A stretch of DNA of 64,000 nt from Viola odorata. Lineage: Eukaryota; Streptophyta; Magnoliopsida; Malpighiales; Violaceae. Made by a program: the position numbers and the translations under genes. The DNA lies in contig OY829543.1 of the NCBI GenBank assembly GCA_963691705.1, positions 49,332,564 through 49,396,563 on the forward strand, in the 5' to 3' direction. Shown piece by piece: positions 21,471 to 31,237 of the stretch (position 1 is its first letter; each line of letters starts with the position of its first letter). The notes under the pieces are model-generated. The model was given only the letters and a program-made list of their open reading frames with translations, made no database searches and was not told the DNA's origin.

Positions 21471-22920
21471 GGTAAAAAGACATAAACAGCCCCTGAACTT
21501 TAATTAAATGATTAATGTGGCCCCCAGACTATTTTTTTGTTTAATTACAACACAACGAATCGATCATTTTGACATAAATGGCCCCTACCGTGACAGAAAT
21601 CTGACGTGGCGACGTTATATTCCACGTCACCCATGTTTCACTTGCCACGTCCATCATCTTGCCACCTCACACCTCCACGTCATCAATTATTTTTTTCTTT
21701 TTCTTTTTCTTTTCTTTCTTTTTCTTCTTTCCCTTATTTCTTTCTTCTTCCACGCAGCCCTCTCCTCTCCCTCTTTCCTTTTCTTTCTTTCCTTTTCTTT
21801 CTTTTTCTTTCTTTTTCTTCTTTCCCTTATTTCTTTCTTCCAGGGCTGCATCAATGCCAAAAAAAATAATTCAAAACCCCTTTCCATTATTACAACCGTA
21901 AACCTTTACTAATCACTAATTTCACTAAATTAACCATGTCCTCATCCTTAGTTCCTCAACAGCGCCCCTCCGCCTCCACCAGCCACCACGACTCTGACCA
22001 AGAATCCGAATCCGAACACATCCGGGACATCCACACCCTCACCCCACCTCACCTCCGCCGCGCCCCCCCCCCCCCCCCCTTTGCCTCCCGCTTGGATACC
22101 GGCAGCAAACTGTCCTACTCCATGAACAACAAAGGCGGCGGTTCAAATTCTTTTATTTTCAGATCTGCACCACTGTCTTCTTAGATCCGCCATTAACTAC
22201 GTTGTCATTGGCTAGATTCAAATTCTTTTATTTCCAGATCTGGAATTTGGAACGGTTTGGTTCTCTGGTTTGCACGTTTTTGAACGAGAAATGAATACTG
22301 TCAAATCTGGAAACTTTATAATTAGGCCTCGCTCTTCTTCTTTTTTTCCATCTGAGACTTGTTTTCTTTTTATTCAAGTATTTTCAATTTTGTAACAAAT
22401 ATAAATAAATTAAAATGTATGGGAAAAAAATGAAAAGGATTGAGGCTGAATTCGTAGAAAGCACTTATTCGTGTAAAAAAAATGGAAAAGAAAAAGAAAG
22501 AAAGAAAGAAATTAGGACAAAATAAAACCAAGAAAAAAAATGGAAGAGAGAAAGAAAAAATAAAGAAAAAAAGAAAAGAAAATCATTGTACGGCTACCAA
22601 TTTTGCAGGAAGAAAAAAGAAAGAAAAGAAAAAGGAAGAAAAAGAAAGAAAAGAAAAGGAAAAAAATAAAGAAAAGAAAAGAAAAGAAAGAAATATTAAA
22701 CTAATGCTGATGTGGCACGCCACGTCATCAGAGGCTCGACGACGTGGCAAGTGAAACATGGCTAACGTGGAAGATAACGTCGCCACGCCAGATTTCTGTC
22801 ATGGTAGGGGTCATTTATGTCAAAATGCTCGATTCGCTGTGTTGTAATTAAACAAAAAAATAGTTCGGGGCCACATTAATCATTTAATTAAAGTTCAAGG
22901 GTCATTTATGTCTTTTTACC
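21471..22920. mobile_element. Second non-autonomous MULE-like element with about 180-bp TIRs
   Basis: TIRs 21471-21651 and 22741-22920 (outer end GGTAAAAAGACATAAA) are flanked by the 10-bp duplication TAAATAATAT (21461-21470; 22921-22930), present once in copy A. Inside the TIRs lie complementary low-complexity arms: pyrimidine-rich at 21690-21840 and purine-rich at 22480-22690. It lies 20 bp from the first MULE. No transposase. Confidence 0.9.
21936..22184 (+). pseudogene. Possible host-gene fragment captured by the MULE
   Basis: An 82-codon frame starts in good context (AACCATGTC): MSSSLVPQQRPSASTSHHD, then acidic ESESEHIRDIHTLTPPHLRR and a proline run coded by a C homopolymer (about 22064-22078). 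It differs in GC content from the surrounding TIRs. Gene fragments inside MULEs (Pack-MULEs) are common in plants. Parent gene not recognised; expression unknown. Confidence 0.4.
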
Positions 22921-22939
22921 TAAATAATATAGCTTAATA

Positions 22940-23198
22940 CTCCCTCCGTTCCTCAATGATTGTCGTTTTAGCTTTTGCTTTTACTGTTTCGGCACGTATC
23001 TTAAAACGGCCGGCAGACGACCTATTTGAGACAATTTTGCTCCTAATTTTTTCTGGGAAGTACGTTAAGGATTAACGTACGTTCAAAAAAAATCTGGATT
23101 TTTTTGGGGTCAAATAGTACCTCATCCGGCCTCCTCGATATGCGTTCCCTACTAAATATTGGGATGCGAGGAAGACATTTATTGAGGGACAGAGGGAG
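22940..23198. mobile_element. Stowaway-like MITE 1 (259 bp)
   Basis: Starts CTCCCTCCGTTCCTCAAT and ends ATTGAGGGACAGAGGGAG, flanked by TA on both sides (22938-22939; 23199-23200) and absent from copy A. Internal arms also pair, giving a long foldback. CTCCCTCCGT ends and a TA target are typical of Tc1/mariner-derived Stowaway MITEs. Confidence 0.85.
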
Positions 23199-23272
23199 TA
23201 GTATTTAAATATTGTTCTAAAGTATTATACACAACCATATAAATTGTTGAGCATACTAATAATAATTATTAA

Positions 23273-24560
23273 TTATAAAGTGATTTTACGTTTTTCTTGC
23301 TTGATCTTTTTTATTAGGGGCTCATAATCATATAATTCATCAAATTTCTTCTTCTTAAGTCTTGTTCCCTTCCTTGTCTCTTTTTTGCCTTCAACTTCAA
23401 TATGGTCATCAATGAGTTTAAATCTTATATCCCTCATCATTTGTGTTTTCTTATCCTCTTTAATGTCTTCGTCAATGAGTATCGGTGTGGGCAAAATAAT
23501 TACTTCCTCATCTTATTTTTTGTCTCTTTTCTTTTTCTCCTTGGTTGATGTTTTTTAGCTTGTTGTTGATCATCTTCTTCTTTAATTTTCTTGATTCGCC
23601 TCCCTTTGTTTTCCATCTTGTTATTCTTGCTTTCATCCTTGTCATATTGTTCAGTTGCATTATTCATTCGAAGTTTATTTTGCTGGCTCCTTTTCCAAAC
23701 TACTGCTAATGACTCATTGTCTTCATTTTCTTGTTTTTCAGTTGGTGTCCTCTTTTTAGTTGCATGAACCTCTTCAGCGATAAATAAATTTCAATGTCGT
23801 TCGCTGTCATTTTTTTCGTTGACCTTGACTATGAAATCAAATTTCTTATCCTTACCAGATACTCCCTCTGTCCACAATTAGATGTCGCCTGCACTGTAGA
23901 TACGCATATCGAGGAAGCCGGATGACGCACTATTTGACCCCAAAAAATTAAAAAAAAATTCTCGGACGTAGGAAAATGATTAACGTACGTTCGAAAAAAA
24001 ATACGAAATTTTTTGGGTCAAATAGTGCATCATCCGACCTCCTTGATATGCGTATCTACAGTGCGGGCGACATCTAATTGTGGACAGAGGTAGTATCATT
24101 TTTCTATAGTGTGACGACTTCTCTTTTTCCTGTTACATTGAGAATAATATTAGTATTTTTTCTATAATAAAATTAATTTAGTATCACTATTCTAAAAAAA
24201 ATTACCTTATCGTCAACTGATTCTTTGTATTTCTTGATGTCACAACCTATTAGTGTTTCTGTCTCATTAACTTCTTTGTCTCATCAAAATGAACAATTGT
24301 TGCTTTATTCTCACCATCATTATCTTGTAACCTCAGCTTGTACCTGAAATTGTAAGTTGAGTCTTAGTCATCTTATTTTATGTTTAAAATAATTAAAATT
24401 TTAATTTGTTTGGAATTACCTTGGAATTGTCTCAATGCAATTGTTACACCTGTTACATATTGCTTGACCCTCACCCATGTCAAATACTTTTTTCCAGCAC
24501 ATTTTACATGATTCATACCAAGGTCATCTTTTATTGATCACTTCGGTAATAGTTGTTGTT
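23273..24560 (-). pseudogene. Helitron RPA-like gene, copy B
   Basis: Same order as copy A without the Tat insertion. It has the zinc ribbon WYESCKMCWKK...CNRCNNCIETIPR (24420-24520), an AT-rich intron, YKLRLQDNDGENKATIVHF (near 24270-24350), then a KKFDFIVKVNEKN-type exon near 23820-23850 and the Lys-rich tail to 23273. A MITE (23862-24093) sits in it, and small indels break the frame. Confidence 0.7.
23862..24093. mobile_element. Stowaway-like MITE 2 (232 bp), nearly perfect foldback
   Basis: Ends CTCCCTCTGTCCACAATTAG and CTAATTGTGGACAGAGGTAG with TA on both sides (23860-23861; 24094-24095). The two halves pair over about 100 bp each around a centre near ATTAACGTACGTTC. It shares its centre and the 'GGGTCAAATAGT' arm with MITE 1, so the two are related subfamilies. 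Confidence 0.88.
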
Positions 24561-24814
24561 AGGACATAGAAAGACTGCAAAGTAATAATAAGAGTCAATG
24601 TTAGATCTTTCATTTATGCTCATAACTAATTGTTTTGCTTTATGGTTGGTACCTATTGTTTTAATGATGCAATTTTGTTAGCAACTTGTTCTATAGTTGC
24701 TTTGCTCGCATTGTCCATTCTCTTTGAAGGTGATTTGATCATCTTCTGTGTATCTTCTTGTTGAGTATAGGTCAAACTGTGATTTATAAACCATAAGATT
24801 AGAGAACATGTTCC

Positions 24815-26666
24815 TTATCGAACTAGAACATCTTCTGCCTGTATGAGATTGCGTTCAAATCCTCGACAAACCATTCTAGTCCCATTGCATAATCCGTTTG
24901 GTGGATCTAGATTCCGCAACAACATTATAGGGCAATTCTTCTTGAGTTCTAGTATATGCAGTCGCAATCCATTTGACATCAATGTATTTAGGAATTCTTC
25001 TTGGTAACAATTATTTTCATCATCCGATGCAATATCAAAACTCTTAAATATTGTGCCATTTCCGGGGAACAATGATTTCATTCTATTATTCAACTCATCA
25101 ACATATTCATTCTTGGTAGGTAGTATGACACGGTTTGTCATGTATTCAGGTAATGTTACATTTTCTTGAAGTGAGGGGTAGACACTGTCAATCAAACGAT
25201 TAATGGAGGATTCACAGTTGTCATACTTAATTATTATATCTTCTGGTGAAGATATCATGTCATTATCAATTGTTGGCTCTTCTCCATTTCCTATTATGAG
25301 TAAAAGTTTGCTGAATTCTAAATCTGAGCTAGACTTTATATTTCTAGATAATTTCAGTCTTCTCATATGGTGCCATAAGTATGACCTTACCAAACTTGCT
25401 CCCACAGTTTCTGATCTTGTCCCTCGCGATACTACAGGTAGTACTTGCCTAAAATCACCTCCAAAAATCACAACTTTACCACCAAATAGTTCATTGTTGT
25501 TCATTATATCCTTTAAGAATCGATCAACCGTCTCTATTGCGCATCGTTTTGCCATTGGAGCTTCATCCCACAGAATAAGCCTTACTTTTTTTATTAATTG
25601 AGCCTTGGGTTCTTGTTTTGAATAATTGTTGTACAACCTCCTGACATGATTGCAACAACAACCCCACATGTCGCAGTTGCAAGTCCAATCACCCCACGTG
25701 ATCGAACATTAGCAAGCAATACTTTGTATAAATGTTTTCCCTGTTCCTCCTAGTCCATCGACAAAAAATACCCCACTGAAATTTAAGTCAACGTTTTCTA
25801 TAATTGCCTTAAAAGCCTCTTCTTATTCAGGATTTAACTTTGATTGTGTCTCTAGATCTTCCAATGTGACTTTAACGGACAATTCATCTGCAATCTCCTT
25901 TGGCAATGTCTCATCATGTTCCAAATTTATCTCCTTTAATGTAGGTAAATCATATTCCTTAACACTTTCCTTCATACTTTCTAAATAAAAATTAATACTC
26001 TTAAGTGTTAATGCTAATACCTCTTCTACGCTTGAATTTCGATTGGTTCTTTTATAGTCTTTGGATAATGTATCACAATAGATAACTTCCTTACATCTTC
26101 AAGCTGATAATATATCAAATAAAAAAATGTAAACATTAATAAAATATGCCTTAAATTAATATAAACATAAACAAAAATATTCGGGGCGCAATGCAGTTGG
26201 TTTAGAACTCTCGCTACATCTCAATCGTAATGTTTATAAATTAAAAAGGCATTTGACAAAACATAGGCTATACTGAAAAAATAGATTTAAAAGATGTAAA
26301 AGTGAGGATAGTAAATTCTACTAAATTTAGTTTTTTAGTGCCTTAATTTGAAAATGACCTGACAATACACTAAAATAGTAGTGAATAGTCTGCATAACTC
26401 CAATGGCATTTTAAACATAACTGTTTCACTTAGACACGCTGATATACTCTCGGCACATTCAAGAAGTCCTCTCTTTTGTGCTGATTATTTGAATGTTTTG
26501 TATATAACTTCATTTACTGTAAATAAATCTTCAAAATACTTTGGCTCTCTAACATCATTCAATAATAATCTTAGAAAATACCTTTCTCCTTCTTTTGGAT
26601 TTTCAGAATTTACACGACCAATCACACCCCTCGTTGATTCTCTTTTTTTCCATGCTTTTTCTTTAG
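24815..26666 (-). pseudogene. Helitron PIF1-like helicase, C-terminal half
   Basis: 5'-to-3' DNA helicase of the Helitron Rep/Hel protein. A 284-codon stretch (25669-24815) holds motif II LILWDEAPM, motif III FGGDFRQVLPVV and the conserved RNLDPPNGLCNGTR block. Upstream, Walker A GLGGTGKT is encoded at 25733-25756. A conserved Helitron helicase segment (NPKEGERYFLRLLLN...FEDL) lies at 26500-26690 region. A one-base shift after the Walker A segment and further stops show decay. The gene is split at 26667 by the Athila insertion and resumes at 36366. Confidence 0.85.
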
Positions 26667-26671
26667 ATTGC

Positions 26672-28256
26672 TGACGCGCCGTCGAAACACGCATCAAATA
26701 TAGTATAAAATATTTCCTGATAGGCTAGATGCACAAATTAATGTATATAGCGGCAAGTCAGGGTCGAACCACAGGGAAAATGAAGGACTAAATTTAATCT
26801 TGCCCTAAATGTATGATGAGGATGAAAATGCAACAGACATAAAAGTAACACAAGGGGGGGGGGGGGTTTGGTTGGTCTAGACGAATCTAGCCAACGATGG
26901 CAGTTGATGTTGAGACAGAGAATAAAGGTGCAGATAACAAGTAATAATAGACAAACAAAATAATTAAATAAAAAGGGAACGAAAATAAAGCAAGAGAATA
27001 TCAATAAAAATGGTAAAGACTAACAAGTGTAATAAAGATGATAGCAAAGTAAGTAAAGATAATAGATCAGATAAAAGGAGAAATCTTAGCAGGGGTAGAC
27101 GGCGGATTGCGTCGAGGTCTAGTCGGTCATCGGTGCAAGGATAGACTGCGTTCACGCCATAGACGTGCTATAGGAACCCTGTTTTCACGGAGATTCCCTA
27201 CTTCTCTTCTTAAGAGAAGTCACTCCCAAGGTACGCTTATGGGAGTGGCCGTGACACTGTGCCCAAGGTACGCTTATGGGTCATACACACAGGCCCGTGA
27301 AGTGGAGAGAAGACACGTCTAGGGCTAGACACTGAGAAGTCTGCCCTAACCGGTTTCTTGCCCTAGCCAGATTGGACCAAACGACATGATGACTCTGGAC
27401 CAGGTGCCTACTCTATTCCATGGCCTCACGTTAGTTATTACCATGGAAATGACAATATTCATGAGAAACATGCAAATAGGTGATCAAACTACCAACAAAT
27501 CTCACACGAAATGACAATAAAATGGCAAGAAAGCGGATACAACAATGAACACGTTTTAAGAACACTTTGACCTCCCAACTATCCTCTTGCAATCCTTAAA
27601 ACACCCCTGCCAAGACTAAGAGATTTAGCCACTCATGCTGGAAATCATGCACAAGATAGATGGAGAAAGCAACATAAACAGAGAAGAGGTGCAGATGAAA
27701 ACGAAAATCTGGATTAAAAACTAATTGGAGCTTGGGGCTCCAATTTCTGGAAAAATAAAGGAAGAACAAACCCCAATGTTAGAGAGGTGGCTACAATGAT
27801 TGAAAACCCTAAAAAGATGAAAAATATACTAAAAAGTAGCCTCCCTTTTAACCTAAAGTTAAGGTTCTATATATAGCCTAACAACCCCACTAGGGGACAA
27901 AATGGTATAGAGGAATATTCTCTGATGAGCTGGATGATTTGCACATGGAATCCCGCTAGAATCTTTTTAGCATCTTCGGCCAAGCGTCATCCGAAAAGAA
28001 ACATCCTCGTGCTCCGTTTAGGCCTAGACATAAGATCTCGTCTAGGCCTAGACAGTAGGTCTCGACGATGAAACTGCATCTAGGGCTCGACGATGAAAGA
28101 TCAGCAAAAATGCATCCAAATGGCGCGCTTTTCAGCAAGTTTCTCCCTTTAGTCCAAATCTACAAAGTGGTTGGAAAACAAGCCAAATTAGTAGTATCAA
28201 GTGTGAAATTAGACCTAAAAGAGAGGGAAAAACATGCATAAAAAGGCATCATATCA
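26672..28256 (-). repeat. 3' LTR of Athila element
   Basis: Plus-strand ends TGACGCGCCGTCGAAAC and GGCATCATATCA. Contains a G run at 26854-26866, TATATATA at 27868-27875 and several TCTAGGGCTAGAC / TCTAGGCCTAGAC words (27318-27330, 28040-28053). Confidence 0.93.
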
Positions 28257-28270
28257 AATTCCCCCACACT
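28257..28270 (-). other. Polypurine tract of Athila element
   Basis: On the minus strand AGTGTGGGGGAATT directly precedes the 3' LTR, as required for plus-strand priming. Two further copies of AGTGTGGGGGAGA occur at about 29224 and 29914. Confidence 0.75.
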
Positions 28271-28947
28271 GCCCATTGCTCGCCCTCGAGCAATCAAAAA
28301 GGAAAACACACCCCAAGACACAGACAAACACAACCAACCATAGCACAAAAATCAACAAACCAAACAATCAGCCCTAACCATGTCAAGACATACTCCGCCT
28401 AGATAACTCCGCATCAAATCATTAGGATAACGACCCTAATGATGAAACTTTACCACATCAGACTTGGCATCAGCAATCCTCACCGGGGTAAGTGTTTGCA
28501 CTCACACTCAACTAGGCTCGGTGTTTAATCACTCAAACATGCAAATTAACAAGACACACAACATAGTTTGCACATCAACCCGAGTTAAAATCCACATGCT
28601 CAGGCAATCAACAATCAGAAATGAACTTTGCACCATAAAAAAAAAGATTGAAAGGAAAGATGTGTATAGAGAATATGAAGAACATGGAAAGAAAAGGGAA
28701 AGAAAGAAAGAAATCAAATAGGAAAGACAAAAGGATATTTTATATACAAAGAGTGAAAAGAGGAAGGAAAAGAGAAGGAGAATAGAACGAAAAACCCGGA
28801 TGGAGATGAAGCGGTGAGGCAGTATCCGTCAAGGGCAGACAGTCGAGGGCTAGACGAAATTCTTCTTCTGGGGGAGTTCTTCTCTTGGGAGCCATGCTGA
28901 CAATACTTCATTTTTCTTATTCGCACATTTGCCTTCTTTCGTTTTTC

Positions 28948-28985
<38 letters not shown>

Positions 28986-29030
28986 GAAACCAAATAAGAC
29001 TTTCTTTTCTTTGCTTTGTTTCTGGTTTCG

Positions 29031-29069
<39 letters not shown>

Positions 29070-31237
29070 GATGAAAACGAATTTAACAAACTTCAGCTAT
29101 GAAGATTGAGTTAGCTTGAGGATTTTGCCAACTTACTTCAGCTAGGCCTTGATGAAAGAACTTCGGCTAGGGCTTGATGACTTTTCCCTAGACCTTTTTC
29201 GGCATCTACACCTTCTTGTTGATCTCCCCCACACTTGGGCTCTGCTGATCATCTAGCCCGCCACCTCTGACAAATACTACTCACCTGGAAGGAAAAGGGA
29301 TCAAGAAAAGTTAGAACAAGTGTTTAAAGAAGAGAGAAAATGAGAAGATGTCGGGGGCTAAACGAAAAAGGGTGTCTAGGGCTAAATGAAGAAAAAGAGA
29401 GGAAGGATAGAAAGAAAAAAAAGAAAAAAAGAAAAAAAGAAAAAAAAAAAGAAAAAACAAAGATGCAAGGTTCATTATTCTCGTCTTTTTGCTGCTTTCC
29501 CAAGACTGATGGTGCCCATACCCAGGGGTCTCATGCAAACTTAGTTGAGTGCCTAGCTAAGCATTGAATCACACATGAAAAATATAACTGTTTAGGCTCA
29601 AATGCTCACAAGGTGCTATAAATGATTACTGATGTTTAGTGCAGATGCGGGTTATAAGAGCTAGCAGACAAAGCATGCAAGATCTAGGGCAAGACCATCA
29701 TGAAATGCAGTTTATTTCATGTGCACAAGTCAGAAGTGTGTGTCCATACTTTGGGGGGTTTTAAAACTAGGCAGTGCTAACAAGCTAACAAAATCATGTA
29801 AAGAAAAACCGAAAATTTTTAATTTTTCACAAAATCATGCAATCATGCAACAAGCATTTACAATAACATGCAGTCAAGCATATATACTAACATATCACAC
29901 AAATACATAAATTCTCCCCCACACTGAAGCTTCGCATTGTCCTCAATGCGAGAGAGATGCACAAAACAGGCAAGAGAGTTCAGATCATAAAAGGAGTTCA
30001 AGAGAAGGGGGGAAGGGATAGGAGAATGTTGTGGAGTGCCCTAGGGCGATGGTGCATTGCCGACCGGCCGGATCTAGTGATGGTGGAGGTCGCCGGCTTA
30101 GATCCGGTGACTTTTAGGTCTTCATCGGACGGCGGCTGGGAGTTGGAGGGCTTGGGGGGGTGACGAGCTGGTGGGTGATGTGTTTTTTTGTGGGCCACCA
30201 TTTTAATTTTTGTGGATTTTTTTGAGGGATATGGTGAATGGTTAGTGTGTGGCTAGGGTTTCAAGGGAGGAAGATGGAGTGAGGGAGAAACTAGAAAGGG
30301 AGGAAGATGGACGTTGGAAGAGAGGGAGGGAAAAGAAAAATAAAAATAAAAATGAAAAAATGGGTAAGTGAGGAGAAGGGAGCTCCATGACACGTGGCGC
30401 AGCGTGAGTGGCCGGTGAGGTGGGACGCGGATTCAGGATGACGTGCCGCGTTGTGGTTGGGTGTTCCGGATCTTGATGACGCGACGACACGTGGATGAGG
30501 AGCTACCACATGCCGCGTGATGGCTGGAGGACATACTACGGGACGCGTGGCATCGCGTCATTGGCTGAGGCGGATTGCGGGACGCGTGGCATGCGTTGGT
30601 TGGGCGCAAGCTGGATTGCGGATAAGGCGGGTTGGATGACAGCTGCCGCGTGGCACGCGGGCATTGGGCGCGCGGATAGCGTGACACGTGTCGCGTGCTG
30701 GTTGGCCGTCGCCTTGATTCTGGATAAGGACGCGTTGACTGGTGATGGATGACGCGGGACACGTGGCGCTGAGGGATTCGCGACGCGGATTGCGTGACAC
30801 GTGTCGCCGCGTGAGAGGACGAAGCGGATTGCGGATGAGGATAAGGAAGCACACGTGTCGCGCGCTGGCAGAAGAGGTTGATTGCGCGACACGTGTCGCG
30901 CCGTGATTGGGCGACGCCGATCTCCATCTGCTAAAAGAAAGGAACATCCTTTCAAAATTTGAAAAGGATGCGGAGAGGAGGGAAAAATAAAAACAAAGGG
31001 AGGGAAAAAAAAAACAAACAAAAGGAAATAAGGGAATAATACATATGAAAATAAAAATAAAAAAAAAAAATAAAAATAAAAATAAAAATAAAATCCAAAT
31101 AAAATAAAATAAAATAAAGGAATAACGAACATAATTATTTAAAAGAGAGATACGAGGAAAAAAAAATTAAATGAGGCGCGTGGAATGCCTCCTTGACTGG
31201 CCAAATTTTTCGTCCAGGCCTAGACGATGTTAGGCAT
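28271..31237 (-). other. Athila 3' untranslated region: low-complexity tracts and GC-rich block
   Basis: No supported gene. It holds long T runs (28960-28985; 29033-29064), an A/G-rich tract (29395-29460), two extra PPT-like motifs, and a GC-rich block (30380-30930) with seven CACGTG boxes. An A-rich tract covers 30975-31160. Open frames through the GC-rich block on the minus strand reflect composition. In related Athila elements this position may hold an env-like ORF; I see none. Confidence 0.7.

Larger units (their letters stand above)
19205..24820 (-). repeat. Copy B of the duplicated Helitron-derived segment
   Basis: Counterpart of copy A, interrupted by two MULEs and two MITEs. Removing these restores collinearity with copy A. 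At its right end it continues into the helicase gene, which copy A has lost. Confidence 0.75.

Noticed and set aside
21508..21912. Phe/Ser-rich frames resembling membrane proteins
   Set aside because: Encoded by the CTTT-rich arm of MULE 2; composition artefact.
22482..22754. Lys/Glu-rich frame
   Set aside because: Encoded by GA-rich low-complexity sequence, the complement of the other MULE arm.
27107..27322. 71-codon frame repeated at 27107, 35211 and about 42406
   Set aside because: Repeated only because it lies in the three Athila LTR copies; no domain and no promoter on that strand.
28885..29109. Phe-rich frame that could be a membrane segment
   Set aside because: Produced by long T homopolymers in the Athila 3' region.
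30433..31132. Long minus-strand frames through the GC-rich Athila block
   Set aside because: Several overlapping frames are open at once because of GC bias; the sequence is His/Arg/Ser/Thr-rich and low complexity with no domain.
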